This document shows, piece after piece, positions 15,175-24,499 of a stretch of 48,279 bases of DNA. Location: assembly GCA_947631645.1 (NCBI GenBank), contig CANRMD010000010.1, positions 1 to 48,279 of the forward strand, given 5' to 3'. The stretch's first letter is position 1, and every line of letters starts with the position of its first letter. Origin of the DNA: Candidatus Gastranaerophilales bacterium (GTDB lineage Bacteria > Cyanobacteriota > Vampirovibrionia > Gastranaerophilales > Gastranaerophilaceae). A model generated the notes under the pieces. It saw nothing but the letters and a program-made list of their open reading frames with translations, made no database searches and had not been told where the DNA came from. The position numbers and the translations under genes are program-made.

Positions 15175-16734
15175 ATGTTAAATAATATATATTTCATGCT
15201 TTTGTCTTTCTGTCTGGCATATGTATTAATATTTACGGTTTACTTTTGCGTAATCGTGTTTGCGGCAGTATTTAAAAGAAACAAAAGAAAAAAATATTCA
15301 TATGAAGAAAATTATAAAAATTTAATAGTTATTGTTTACTCACATAATAACGGGAAAACAATAGTAAACTTATTGGAGCAGTTAAACAAGCAGAATTATC
15401 CTAAAGAGAATTATCAAACTCATATAATATTAGATAATTGTACGGATGATTCATCAAACAAATTAGAGTTTGTCGGCGGGGCAAAATTATGGCGTTTAAA
15501 TGATGATGCACCTTTAGGCAGAGATAAAGCAATATCGTGGCTTTTGGAAAATCTGTTGTCTTTTAAAAAAGTTGATGCTTTTGTTTTTTTGAATGCAAAC
15601 AGATTAGTAAGACCTGACTTTTTAGATAATATAAATGATGCTTTAAATAATAATGATGTTCTTGTCGGAGATACGGAAATATTTATCGAAGATGCGGATT
15701 ATTATGAAAAAGTTTGGTCAAATGTTAATACATATAACTCTAATATTATGAAATTGGGACGTTCTAAGTTGGGACTTGCTGTTCCCATTGACTCTGATAT
15801 TACCGTAATCTCACGTGAAATTTTAGAAAAAGTTAAATGTATTGATTTCAAAGATGCAAATTCAGAGTTAAAATATTCATTTATGCTTACTAATATCAAT
15901 TGCATTCCTAAATTTGTTCCGCAAATTACCACTTATGTTTCAAGTATTGATTATGAATTAAGAAGACCTGATTTTAAGTTTAAAATGACTTTATTTTTTA
16001 ACTGTTTTAATTTAAAGGCCTTAAATAATTTTAAATTTGCTGAATTTTTGTTCTCTTTATTTAAGCCGAATCCTATTATTTTGATAGCTTTATTGGTATT
16101 AATAAGCACATATTCGTTTAATTATATATTTAATTTCCCTTGGGGAGTATTTTTAAGTTGTGTTTTGGCTGTAGCGTTCGGATTATCCATATATAAATCA
16201 AATTTATATATAAAATCTCTTTTTTATTTAATTGCTTGTCCTTTTTATACTCTTGCTGCACTTTTTACAAACACAAAGTTATACAAGAAAATTAATGAGT
16301 TAATAAATAAAGATAAAAATAAAGATACGGAAAAAATTACAATTCCTGTTTCAGTTACAAACGGCAGAAATGTTTTCCCATGCTATATGGACTTAATTTC
16401 CGAAGGCGGGTTTAAAAAAGCCGTATTCAGATACAAAAAGAAGAAACAATGCAGCGAGCAAAGCTATGTAAGAATGTGTGATGCAGTTAAAAATATTTCG
16501 GATATATTGGAACAACACGGGTTTAGATTAAAAATATGCCAAACTTGTGCATATTTTTCTCCCAAAATAGACGGAACTAATAATATGGTTAAAGGTTACT
16601 GTAATCAAAAGGCTGTAGAAGATAAAAACTGCTTGGACAACCCTGAAACTCTTATATGGTCTACATGTCAGTATTATATTCCTCAAGAAGTTAATAATGT
16701 AATTGACATTTCAAGTTATATTAAAAACAGATAA
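15175..16734 (+). CDS. membrane GT2-like glycosyltransferase with atypical DxD and C-terminal Cys-rich domain
   Basis: The 519-residue protein starts at ATG 15175 (AGAGAGG eight bases before). It has an N-terminal membrane segment (about 5-30), a GT2 domain beginning NLIVIVYSHNNG and HIILDNCTDDSS, and two or three membrane segments at about 290-380. At the place of the usual DxD metal motif it reads LNANR, so the sugar-nucleotide site is altered. The last 120 residues hold at least seven cysteines, including CQTC, KGYC and STCQYY, suggesting a zinc or Fe-S site. It may be an inactive or specialised transferase. It stands alone between the regulatory interval and a lineage-type hypothetical. 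Confidence 0.7.
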   Translation: MLNNIYFMLLSFCLAYVLIFTVYFCVIVFAAVFKRNKRKKYSYEENYKNLIVIVYSHNNGKTIVNLLEQLNKQNYPKENYQTHIILDNCTDDSSNKLEFVGGAKLWRLNDDAPLGRDKAISWLLENLLSFKKVDAFVFLNANRLVRPDFLDNINDALNNNDVLVGDTEIFIEDADYYEKVWSNVNTYNSNIMKLGRSKLGLAVPIDSDITVISREILEKVKCIDFKDANSELKYSFMLTNINCIPKFVPQITTYVSSIDYELRRPDFKFKMTLFFNCFNLKALNNFKFAEFLFSLFKPNPIILIALLVLISTYSFNYIFNFPWGVFLSCVLAVAFGLSIYKSNLYIKSLFYLIACPFYTLAALFTNTKLYKKINELINKDKNKDTEKITIPVSVTNGRNVFPCYMDLISEGGFKKAVFRYKKKKQCSEQSYVRMCDAVKNISDILEQHGFRLKICQTCAYFSPKIDGTNNMVKGYCNQKAVEDKNCLDNPETLIWSTCQYYIPQEVNNVIDISSYIKNR

Positions 16735-16828
16735 ATTGTTAAGAAATTTGAAGAAAATATTTCTAATTATTTAAGTTATTCTGACTTTTTGCCGATAAAT
16801 ATTAATGTAAAAGTTATGGAGAAAAAAA

Positions 16829-17602
16829 ATGGGTTTATCGTCATCACAGGGCAGATTATTAATGCTGACATCAAGATTGAATGATATTGAGTTGAGTGAA
16901 GTTATGATTGCTCAAAGACAGGCCCGACTTGCTTTTCAATCCGAAAAGGCTGCAAGTGAGTACAATGAGAAAATGAGCAATTATAAAATTCAAATCAAAC
17001 TTCCTGATTCTAATTCAGATTATGGATTTTCAAAACAAGAATTGGATTTTGATAATATGAGTTCGCTTGGATATCTTGTTACAAACGCAGAAAGACAAAT
17101 CTATTTGAAAAAAGATGAAAACGGTGAATGGATAATTCCAAAAGACTATTTAGGACAAGAAATATTACAAATTGATGAAAATACAGGTAAAGCCAGAGTG
17201 GTTTCAGGCAAAGACGAAAATGGCAAACCGATAGTGAGTGAAGATGAATATGAACTTGTTGACGGTACACAATATCTGTCTAATCCTAAAAAGCTTCAAC
17301 AATCAATTGTAAATGGTGTTTTATTTGTATTTAATACAAAAAGTTCAGTTGAAGGAATTTCCTTGGAACTTCTTTCTGCTAATACGGATATGGAATATGT
17401 ATTGGATACATCAGACGATGCTGAAGCTCAGAGTAAATATGATTATGAAACTGCAAGACTTTCAAGACAAGATAATCAATTGGATGTTGAAATGCAACAG
17501 TTGGAAACTCAACATAATGCTATTATTAAAGAATATGATTCAGTTAAACAAGTTATACAAAGTAATGTTGAAAGAACATTTAAACTCTTCTCAAATGGAT
17601 AA
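16829..17602 (+). CDS. hypothetical protein with MGLSSSQ N-terminus and coiled coil
   Basis: A 257-residue protein of unknown function. The N-terminal 60 residues (MGLSSSQGRLLMLTSRLNDIELSEV) are helical and look like those of a small-protein family I associate with Melainabacteria, where one protein follows the pattern of a self-assembling or secreted helical bundle; this association is from memory. A middle part (about 70-170) is acidic and beta-like, and the last 50 residues (QDNQLDVEMQQLETQHNAII) return to a coiled coil. No signal peptide. It has the same head-tail organisation as the coiled-coil gene at 28762. GGAG precedes the ATG. A strong terminator follows. Confidence 0.6.
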   Translation: MGLSSSQGRLLMLTSRLNDIELSEVMIAQRQARLAFQSEKAASEYNEKMSNYKIQIKLPDSNSDYGFSKQELDFDNMSSLGYLVTNAERQIYLKKDENGEWIIPKDYLGQEILQIDENTGKARVVSGKDENGKPIVSEDEYELVDGTQYLSNPKKLQQSIVNGVLFVFNTKSSVEGISLELLSANTDMEYVLDTSDDAEAQSKYDYETARLSRQDNQLDVEMQQLETQHNAIIKEYDSVKQVIQSNVERTFKLFSNG

Positions 17603-17621
17603 ACTATACTTTTACAAATTT

Positions 17622-17649
17622 AAGCGGATTTTTAATCCGCTTTTTTTTT
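17622..17649 (+). terminator. intrinsic terminator after the gene at 16829
   Basis: AAGCGGATT (17622-17630) and AATCCGCTT (17634-17642) form a nine-base stem on a TTT loop, followed by a run of T to 17649. It ends the transcript of the gene at 16829. Confidence 0.88.
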
Positions 17650-17749
17650 GTAAAAAAATGTTACTAATTTTTTTTATTAATAATATTTTTGGCAATTATT
17701 AATTTGGTTTGTTTTGAAATATAATGTAAAAGGAGTTATATTTATTTTC

Positions 17750-19903
17750 ATGAATACCGTTAGCAGCTATCCGAAAACATATAATATTTCAAATACAGGC
17801 ATAAATCAGCAAAAATTAAAAGCCTCTTTAGCTGAATCAAAGCAAGCTGTAAATGAAAATATTGAAAGTAATACAATGACAAAACTCCTGACAGGCGGAG
17901 CAGGTCAAGATAGTTCAAAATTTGATGCTTTGCTTTTAATTCCAATAATAAGTTTTATTGATAAAACCATAGATAGATTTATGGGCGGTTCGGAAGAAAA
18001 AAGCTTATTGAAAAAGGTTGCCAATATTGGTGATAAAATCTCAGATAAATTACACTTAGGTAGAGTTTTATCGGAAGAAAAAACTTCTAAAATCGGAAAT
18101 TTTATAAAAAATAACAGATTTACAAAATATTTTACAAGTGATTTTCAGGCAGTATCAAAATCACCTTTTGCACAAAGAAGTGCTTTATCTGAAACTTTAT
18201 CAAAAGAGCTTGATAGTCATGCACAAGAATTGTTAGCATCATTGACTTCCGCAAAATTAGACAGAGGTTTGGACCAAGTTGTTAAAGGTGTTACATCTTT
18301 ATCTGATGATACAGTTAAGTTAATAAAAAATTTAGGCCCGTTAAAGAAAGAATTAACTCCCGATTTTGCAAAGTCGGTTATTTCAAGTTTAGAAGAAGCA
18401 TTGCCTAAACTGGTTAATTCGGGTTATCAATTTTCACAGGCAGATATAAAAAGTATTTCCATATTAGAACAAGGAATAAATCAATTTTTACAAAACCCCG
18501 CTTCAGTTCCAAAGAGTGCTTTATCGGAAAGTATAGCATCAGTTTTATCGAAATACGGTCCGACTGTATTTAATGACAGAACTCTTCAATTTACTAATGA
18601 AACTTTAGAAACTTTTGCATCTGTTGCATCAAAAAATAATATTTCAACAAAACAAATAGTAGATGCCCTTGATGATTTAGCTAAAAACGGAATAGACTCA
18701 ACTGTTAAAACAGAAAAACTTTCTCAATTGAAAAATAAATTAAAAGCCGCAAAAGGTCAGATGGGAAATACTCTTTTAGGTAAAAAATTAGCTCAGGGTA
18801 CATTAAAAACAAAAGATATCATAACATATGGCGGCGGCTTAATAAGTTTATTCTTTACCGCTACTGCTATAACTCAAGCAATAAAAGCAGCAAAAGAAGC
18901 ACCTAAAGGTGAAAAGAAAAGCACCTTTATGCATGTTATATCTGAACAATATTTAGGCTTCATATTATTCGGTCCAAGTATTCAAATGCTTTATAAGGCA
19001 GGCGGTAATAAATACAGAGGTATGACCATTGAAGCAAGAGAAGCACTTAAAAATTTAATTAAAAATACAAATATTGATGAAACAATAACAAGAGAAGGTA
19101 TAAAAGTAGCAAAACTTCAAAGAGATTTATTATTAAAAGGTGTTGATAAAGACAAAGTAGCACAGCTTGCCGGTAAAGGTATAAAAGAAGCTAAAAACAT
19201 TGCTAAATCTTTAAAAGGAGAAGGTGCAAAACTTAAACTTTGGGAAAGACCTTTAAAATTTATGGGCAGAGTCCTTGATATGGGTTTGGATAAAATACAA
19301 AAACCTACTTTCATAAAATTAGGTACAAAACAAATAAAACTCCCGAAACCAACTTTAAAAGGTTTTGTTGGCGGTTTAGGTCGTGCCTTAATTATAATGA
19401 TGGTCATTCAACCTTTTATACAAAAACCGATTACAAAATTATGTCATAAGATATTTGGTGAGCCAAAAACATATTTGAAAAAACAACAAGAAGCAAGTAA
19501 TGCAAAAAATACTACAAAGCAAGCTATTTCACCAAGTAATATTGTGAATGAACAAGCTCAGCCTACTGAACATGTAATTCCGGTTAATAATAATTCTCAA
19601 CCTCAACAACAAAGAAAACAAAATGTTCCAAATAATTCGGAAACAAACTTAATAAAGAGATGGACGCAGGTTCCGTCAGCAGCAGCACCCGTTCAAAAAA
19701 AAGAAGCGGTAACTTCTCAAAATGAACCGGTTCCGGCATTAAACATATTTAAAAAAACTGATAAAAAAGCAGAAAAAAGATATATTCCTTCAACAGAACC
19801 TGTTGTTGTAAAAGATAATGAAGCTGAAATTATTGCTCAAGTTGAACCAACATTAAGACGCAGTCAAAAACTTATGCAGGAAGCTCAAAAACTTTTAAAT
19901 TAA
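17750..19903 (+). CDS. large hypothetical membrane-associated protein
   Basis: A 717-residue protein I cannot assign. It opens with a polar segment (NTVSSYPKTYNISNTGINQQ) and then a long helical region (about 50-360) of amphipathic repeats. Hydrophobic stretches near 365-390, 405-425 and 550-575 look like membrane segments. Residues from about 590 are Gln/Pro/Asn/Lys-rich and disordered. The start is unclear: AGGAG (17731-17735) is 14 bases before ATG 17750 but eight before an in-frame ATT at 17744, so an ATT start is possible. The xerC/D gene follows and its -35 box lies at the stop codon. Confidence 0.55.
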   Translation: MNTVSSYPKTYNISNTGINQQKLKASLAESKQAVNENIESNTMTKLLTGGAGQDSSKFDALLLIPIISFIDKTIDRFMGGSEEKSLLKKVANIGDKISDKLHLGRVLSEEKTSKIGNFIKNNRFTKYFTSDFQAVSKSPFAQRSALSETLSKELDSHAQELLASLTSAKLDRGLDQVVKGVTSLSDDTVKLIKNLGPLKKELTPDFAKSVISSLEEALPKLVNSGYQFSQADIKSISILEQGINQFLQNPASVPKSALSESIASVLSKYGPTVFNDRTLQFTNETLETFASVASKNNISTKQIVDALDDLAKNGIDSTVKTEKLSQLKNKLKAAKGQMGNTLLGKKLAQGTLKTKDIITYGGGLISLFFTATAITQAIKAAKEAPKGEKKSTFMHVISEQYLGFILFGPSIQMLYKAGGNKYRGMTIEAREALKNLIKNTNIDETITREGIKVAKLQRDLLLKGVDKDKVAQLAGKGIKEAKNIAKSLKGEGAKLKLWERPLKFMGRVLDMGLDKIQKPTFIKLGTKQIKLPKPTLKGFVGGLGRALIIMMVIQPFIQKPITKLCHKIFGEPKTYLKKQQEASNAKNTTKQAISPSNIVNEQAQPTEHVIPVNNNSQPQQQRKQNVPNNSETNLIKRWTQVPSAAAPVQKKEAVTSQNEPVPALNIFKKTDKKAEKRYIPSTEPVVVKDNEAEIIAQVEPTLRRSQKLMQEAQKLLN

Positions 19904-19934
19904 CATTTTTTTGTAAAAATGATAAAATTAAATT
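19900..19934 (+). promoter_or_regulatory. promoter giving a leaderless xerC/D transcript
   Basis: TTAACA (19900-19905), 17-bp spacer, TAAAAT (19923-19928), then exactly six bases to ATG 19935. No Shine-Dalgarno sequence precedes the ATG. The -35 box overlaps the stop codon of the upstream gene. Confidence 0.55.
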
Positions 19935-20801
19935 ATGTTAATTCATCTTATTTCAAGTTATTGTGAATATCTGGAAATAGAACGGGGCTTAGCTTATAAT
20001 ACAATTTTAGCTTATAGAAGTGATTTATATTCTTTAGTGAATTTCTTTCAAAGTATTCAGATTGACGATTATTTGCAAGTTCAGCGAATACATATTAATA
20101 TGTATATCAAAAATCTTTATGATAAAAAATATACACCAAGAAGTATTACAAGAGAAATTGCTTCCATAAAAGGTTTTTTTAAATGGTTGAGTTTAAATAA
20201 TTATATTATGCATAATCCCGCTTTAGCAATAGAACAGCCAAAACTTCCGAAACGACTTCCTAAAGTATTAACAATGAAAGAAATTACCCAATTGTTAGAT
20301 GAAAATATGACTGTTTTAGATAAGGCAGTATTGGAATTATTATATGCGGCAGGGCTTAGAGTATCAGAGCTAACTGACATACAGCTAAATAATATTGATT
20401 TAAATTCTAAATATATACGCTGTATCGGGAAAGGTTCTAAAGAAAGAATAGTTCCTATAGGGTCAAAAGCTTGCAGTGCAATAAAAAATTATTTTAAAGA
20501 GAGAGATTATATAATAAAAAAATATCAAATTTCAACTAAATACTGCTTTATTAAAGAAAACGGAAAAAAGTTGACCAGACAGGATGTTTATAACTTTATA
20601 AACTCAATAGGTAAAAATATAAATAAAGATATTTCCCCTCATACAATAAGGCATTCTTTTGCAACTCATCTGCTTGAAAACGGTGCTGATTTAAGGGTTG
20701 TACAAGAACTGCTCGGACATAGTGATGTTTCTACTACGCAATTATATACTCATATCAGCAAAAAACGGTTAAAAGATATTTATTTTTCGATTAACAAATG
20801 A
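19935..20801 (+). CDS. tyrosine recombinase XerC/XerD
   Basis: XerC/D recombinases resolve chromosome dimers at dif during division. The 288-residue protein has the N-terminal SAM-like DNA-binding domain (about 1-95) and a complete catalytic set: R142 (GLRVSEL), K167 (GKGSKER), H236 and R239 (HTIRH), H262 (LLGHSD) and nucleophile Y271 (TQLYTH). The length and the absence of phage or transposon genes nearby argue for a housekeeping Xer and against a mobile integrase. XerC and XerD cannot be told apart here. Transcription appears to start at the ATG. Confidence 0.9.
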   Translation: MLIHLISSYCEYLEIERGLAYNTILAYRSDLYSLVNFFQSIQIDDYLQVQRIHINMYIKNLYDKKYTPRSITREIASIKGFFKWLSLNNYIMHNPALAIEQPKLPKRLPKVLTMKEITQLLDENMTVLDKAVLELLYAAGLRVSELTDIQLNNIDLNSKYIRCIGKGSKERIVPIGSKACSAIKNYFKERDYIIKKYQISTKYCFIKENGKKLTRQDVYNFINSIGKNINKDISPHTIRHSFATHLLENGADLRVVQELLGHSDVSTTQLYTHISKKRLKDIYFSINK

Positions 20802-20880
20802 TAATATTTTTTAACTTACTAGCAAAATTTTAATTTACTAACTTTTATATAATCAAAATAAATAATAGGTTGTTATATAA

Positions 20881-21321
20881 ATGCAAATTACGCCGATTAA
20901 TACAAATAATAAACATCAAAATTTTGCCGGATTGTGGGGAAGAACATCCCGCAGTACGGATTTTGATATGTCTTTAGGTGTTCCTAAAGTAGAGGATACT
21001 TATTATTATTATCCTTTTATTGATGAAACTGAAGAACAAATTCAAAATGTAAGAAAAGAAAATACTTTAGCTGATATAATTCAAGAAGACGGCTATGATA
21101 AATATATAGTCAGAGATTGCAAAATATGTACTAAATTACCTTTTAAAGAAGCTAATTATCTTGGGTATTTAGCTTGGACTCCGGATAAGAAATTAACTCA
21201 AAAAATAAAACTTGTCCACTATTCTGTTAAGGATAAATATACTACAAATGAGTATGGACTGTCTCAAGAAAACGCATTTAATGCTAAAGTAAGTGAAAAA
21301 TTATTAAGTTTGAAAGGTTAG
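20881..21321 (+). CDS. hypothetical protein with QNFAG N-terminal motif
   Basis: A 146-residue protein with no known domain. The opening MQITPINTNNKHQNFAGLWG resembles the short Asn-rich N-terminus ending in NFxG seen on many Gastranaerophilales proteins, from memory. The middle has YYYYP and two cysteines in RDCKICTK (about 80-87). The C-terminal part is polar. No signal peptide or membrane segment. A TATAAT-like box lies upstream, and its 3' end abuts the convergent nupC gene. It may be a lineage-specific small protein; function unknown. Confidence 0.55.
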   Translation: MQITPINTNNKHQNFAGLWGRTSRSTDFDMSLGVPKVEDTYYYYPFIDETEEQIQNVRKENTLADIIQEDGYDKYIVRDCKICTKLPFKEANYLGYLAWTPDKKLTQKIKLVHYSVKDKYTTNEYGLSQENAFNAKVSEKLLSLKG

Positions 21322-21322
21322 A

Positions 21323-22600
21323 TTATAATAATATAGCAGCCATACAAGCTGAAATGTAAGAAGTGAGTGTTCCTGCAATTAATGCACGAATACCCATTCT
21401 TGCAAGGTTTTTTCTTTGGTTTGGAGCGATTTCTCCGATACCTGAAATTTGTATCGCAACAGAAGTAAAATTAGCAAAGCCCGATAGAGCAAAGGTTGCT
21501 ATTATAAAGCTTTTTTCAGAAAGTACGCTTTTCATTGCCGCCAAATCAGTAAAAGCTATAGCTTCATTTAATACAAATTTTGTACCTAAAAGCGAACCGA
21601 CTTGTGTAACCTCATTTATCGGAATGCCAATTAAAAGGGCAAAAACAGAGAATAATTTACCGAATATCATTTTTATTGATAAATGTTCTATATCCATACC
21701 GATAAAGTTAAGATTAAGGTGAAGAGTATTATAAGCGAAGCTTCCGAATTTTCCGAGGAAAAAATCTATAAGAGCAATTAACGCAATTAAAGCTATAAGC
21801 ATAGCAATAACGTTAAGTCCGACTTTCATACCGTCAGAAGCTCCTTTAGAAATAGCATCAAGCACATTAACATCGGTTCTTCTGCGTTTTATTTTAAAAT
21901 CATTTTTGGTTTGAGGCTCCATAGTTTCAGGATAAATGATTTTCGCAACAACAAGAGCCCCGGGGGCTGCCATAATACAAGCGGCAAGCATATATTGAGG
22001 CGGTATCCCTATCCCTGCATATACGGCAATTAAACCTCCCGACAGGCATGCCATACTTCCTGTCATTGATGCTAATATTTCTGATCTTGTTAAATTCGGA
22101 AGATATGGTTTTATCATTATTTGTGCAACAACTTGGCCTACAAATGAACTTGCAACATTTGATAAGGCTTCTGCCCCCGATACATCCATTAATTTATTAA
22201 CAATTCTCCCGAAAAAGGCTACTACTCTTTGCATTATTCCGTAATAATAAAGGATATTTACAAGTATCATCATAAAGATTAATGCGGGGATTAAATTAAG
22301 GGCAAACATAAATGCTTTATCGCCGAATATTTCTTTTAAAATATCAGGACTGTTTGATAAAGGACCGAATACAAAATCAGCTCCGACTTTTGCAAAATCC
22401 AATATCTTCTCTACAAATCTGCCTATATACTCAAATAATAACTTCCCGGGTTCAAACTTTAATATAAATACTGCAAGAAAAAACTGTAAAGCTAATCCTA
22501 CACTAATTGTTTTATAATTTATCGCCTTTTTGTTATTAGACATAAAAAATGCTATTAAAAGCATTGCCACTATTCCGATAATTCCAAATAATATATTCAT
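21323..22600 (-). CDS. nupC: concentrative nucleoside transporter (CNT/NupC family)
   Basis: CNT transporters import nucleosides with H+ or Na+. The 425-residue protein has the ~10 hydrophobic segments of bacterial NupC and family blocks such as ALQFFLAVFILK (about 37-48), the gate region VGQVVAQIMIKPYL (about 155-168), GALVVAKIIYPETMEPQ (about 213-229) and the C-terminal ATFALSGFANFTSVAIQISGIG. AGGAATATTTAT before the ATG is the ribosome binding site. It stands alone, with the convergent gene at 20881 only one base away. Substrate range cannot be decided. Confidence 0.92.
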   Translation of the reverse strand: MNILFGIIGIVAMLLIAFFMSNNKKAINYKTISVGLALQFFLAVFILKFEPGKLLFEYIGRFVEKILDFAKVGADFVFGPLSNSPDILKEIFGDKAFMFALNLIPALIFMMILVNILYYYGIMQRVVAFFGRIVNKLMDVSGAEALSNVASSFVGQVVAQIMIKPYLPNLTRSEILASMTGSMACLSGGLIAVYAGIGIPPQYMLAACIMAAPGALVVAKIIYPETMEPQTKNDFKIKRRRTDVNVLDAISKGASDGMKVGLNVIAMLIALIALIALIDFFLGKFGSFAYNTLHLNLNFIGMDIEHLSIKMIFGKLFSVFALLIGIPINEVTQVGSLLGTKFVLNEAIAFTDLAAMKSVLSEKSFIIATFALSGFANFTSVAIQISGIGEIAPNQRKNLARMGIRALIAGTLTSYISACMAAILL

Positions 22601-22691
22601 ATAAATATTCCTAAATTCTTTTGTTTATTCAATAATACTATAAAATTGTAACAAAATGAATTTGTTTAAGTAAAAATGTAAATTACTATTG

Positions 22692-22703
22692 TAGAATAAG
22701 ATT
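22692..22703 (+). promoter_or_regulatory. -10 box six bases before ATG 22704
   Basis: TAGAAT at 22692-22697 is followed by six bases and then the ATG. No ribosome binding site is visible, so a leaderless mRNA is likely. The -35 region is not clear. Confidence 0.4.
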
Positions 22704-23852
22704 ATGAAAAAAATTATTGTTTTAATTGCATTGTTTTTGTTAGTTCCTACCTTCTCTTATTGTCAGGAGGCAACAGAAATTCAATTTATATATATTAACG
22801 GCTCAAACAATAATGATAAAAAAATGACTGATTGGTTTTTTGAGGGTGTACAGAAAATGCATCCTTATATGTATAGTACTTTTAATAATTCGGAATTTAT
22901 AAATCAAAAGTTTTTAGATAACGGAAAATATAAAATAACCCAAACACCGCAAGCATTTTTCTGGGGAGATAGAAGTAATCAGGAAATAAAAACATTAAAT
23001 TCGGATTTGAAATTGACAAAAATGTTTAGCCCAAAACTGGCTCAAACCGTAAGAAGTCTTTTGGCTCATTATCTTCATGATGCAATATGGGTTTCTCACT
23101 ATCGGAATATGCACCCTGTTATAGAAGATTTGCACAAGCAGGTTATGTTAAATTACAAAAATAATAAATCTGTTGTATTGTTCGGATACAGTGCGGGAGC
23201 TTTTGTTACTTATGAATATATGTTTAATAAATTGCCCGATATTGATATTGCTCAATTTATTGAAAAAACAAAACTTTCTGCAGAGTTTAAAACATTTGTA
23301 AAAGAAAACAAAAAACAAGATACTTGCATTGATGCACTTGTAGAATCGGGACTTGCCGTATATAGTGCCGACGGAAAGCTTGTTCCTAATATGAGTTTAG
23401 AAAATGCAAAAAATAATTATTTAAATATTGATAAATATACTTGTGAATACTGTATACCAGATGGAGCTTTAAAAGGAATTGTTAATTTTGCAAGCCCTCT
23501 GGTTTTATTTTATTCTGATATTTCAAATCCTGAATATCCTCTGACATATTTTAATAAGCTTTTATACAAATATATCTTGGAAAATGATATGTTTTGGCTC
23601 ACTGTTAACTATGCGGATGACCCGTTAGGATATCCTACTACAAGAAATCTTTCATATAAAGATTTAAAAGATAAGGTTGATATGGAAATATTGCCTAATG
23701 AAGGGTTTTTGTTCAGTAAATCTAATGTGAAGAGCAGAAGAACATTTATTGGGGCACACACTTCTTATTGGGATACTGCTAAGAAGTTCTCTAAAGCGGT
23801 TGTTGATGCTTATCAAGAGGGATATAATTTATATAATGACAATGACTTATAA
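22704..23852 (+). CDS. exported alpha/beta-hydrolase-like protein
   Basis: A 382-residue protein with a typical Sec signal peptide (residues 1-20, MKKIIVLIALFLLVPTFSYC, cleaved near YCQ). The mature part has GYSAGAFVTYEY (about 160-171), a GxSxG nucleophile elbow with S162 as candidate serine; the preceding VVLFG strand fits an alpha/beta hydrolase fold. A histidine near the C-terminus (GAHTSYWD, about 352-359) could be the catalytic base. It might be a periplasmic lipase or esterase, but no family is clear. A bidirectional terminator follows immediately. Confidence 0.65.
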   Translation: MKKIIVLIALFLLVPTFSYCQEATEIQFIYINGSNNNDKKMTDWFFEGVQKMHPYMYSTFNNSEFINQKFLDNGKYKITQTPQAFFWGDRSNQEIKTLNSDLKLTKMFSPKLAQTVRSLLAHYLHDAIWVSHYRNMHPVIEDLHKQVMLNYKNNKSVVLFGYSAGAFVTYEYMFNKLPDIDIAQFIEKTKLSAEFKTFVKENKKQDTCIDALVESGLAVYSADGKLVPNMSLENAKNNYLNIDKYTCEYCIPDGALKGIVNFASPLVLFYSDISNPEYPLTYFNKLLYKYILENDMFWLTVNYADDPLGYPTTRNLSYKDLKDKVDMEILPNEGFLFSKSNVKSRRTFIGAHTSYWDTAKKFSKAVVDAYQEGYNLYNDNDL

Positions 23853-23878
23853 AAAAAGAGGCTTTTGCCTCTTTTTTT
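23851..23878. terminator. bidirectional terminator between converging genes
   Basis: GAGGC (23858-23862) pairs with GCCTC (23867-23871) on a TTTT loop, flanked by seven A on the left and seven T on the right, so it can stop transcription from both sides. It serves the gene ending at 23852 and the minus-strand gene whose stop codon lies at 23877-23879. Confidence 0.85.
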
Positions 23879-24431
23879 ATTCTGCTTTAATCTTAGCTAT
23901 ATCATCATTATATTTTTTTATTGCATCATCTCGTTCTCTTGTGAGTTCTTCTATTTGCTTTGATAATGTGTGAATTCTGTCTTGTCTTTCTACATCGGTT
24001 ATAACAGTTGATTTTTCTGTTGCTTTAATTTTAGCTTTAGTATCTTTTATGCGGGAATTATAAGCTGATTTAAGTTCATTACGTTCATTTTTTAAGGTTT
24101 TAATCTTTGCATTTTTTTCTAAACCTTCTAATGTAACAGGTTTATTTGGATTTAGATTATCAATAATATCTTTTGTTCCGTCAACTGTTTTTTCGGTAAA
24201 CTTCTTAGTTGCTTTTACCGTTTTATTTGTAGCACTCTTAGTCGCTTTTACTGTCTTTTTTGTTGCACTTTTAGTTGCTTTAATTGTTTTATGAGTTGCA
24301 TTTTTTGTTGCATCTACAGCTTTTTTTGAAGCAGATGAAATATTATCCATAGCATCTGATGAAAAAACAGGTAATATTGTTAAATTAGAAAAAGCAATTA
24401 ATGCAGCAATGATAATAAAATTTTTTTTCAT
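23877..24431 (-). CDS. exported Lys/Thr-rich protein with 11-residue repeats
   Basis: This 184-residue protein has a signal peptide (about 1-24) and then five consecutive 11-residue units (residues 37-91): KAVDATKNATH, KTIKATKSATK, KTVKATKSATN, KTVKATKKFTE and KTVDGTKDIID. Eleven-residue repeats of this kind form amphipathic helices in LEA proteins, apolipoproteins and alpha-synuclein and can lie on membranes. The last 70 residues are a charged coiled coil. It has its own ribosome binding site (AGGAGAG) and is preceded by the terminator of the next gene. A membrane-surface or stress role is inference. Confidence 0.65.
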   Translation of the reverse strand: MKKNFIIIAALIAFSNLTILPVFSSDAMDNISSASKKAVDATKNATHKTIKATKSATKKTVKATKSATNKTVKATKKFTEKTVDGTKDIIDNLNPNKPVTLEGLEKNAKIKTLKNERNELKSAYNSRIKDTKAKIKATEKSTVITDVERQDRIHTLSKQIEELTRERDDAIKKYNDDIAKIKAE

Positions 24432-24454
24432 ATACCCAATCTCTCCTTTATTTG

Positions 24455-24489
24455 AAAAAAGAGAAGTGCTCTAAACTAAAGCACTTCTC
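24455..24489 (-). terminator. terminator of the coiled-coil secreted gene ending at 24500
   Basis: GAGAAGTGCT (24461-24470) and AGCACTTCTC (24480-24489) form a ten-base stem with a nine-base loop. Six A to the left (24455-24460) become the T tail on the minus strand. Confidence 0.85.
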
Positions 24490-24499
24490 GTATAACTAA

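Noticed and set aside
19935-20801. A mobile-element integrase.
   Set aside because: No attachment-site repeats, phage or conjugation genes, or composition change around it; length and motifs fit housekeeping XerC/XerD.
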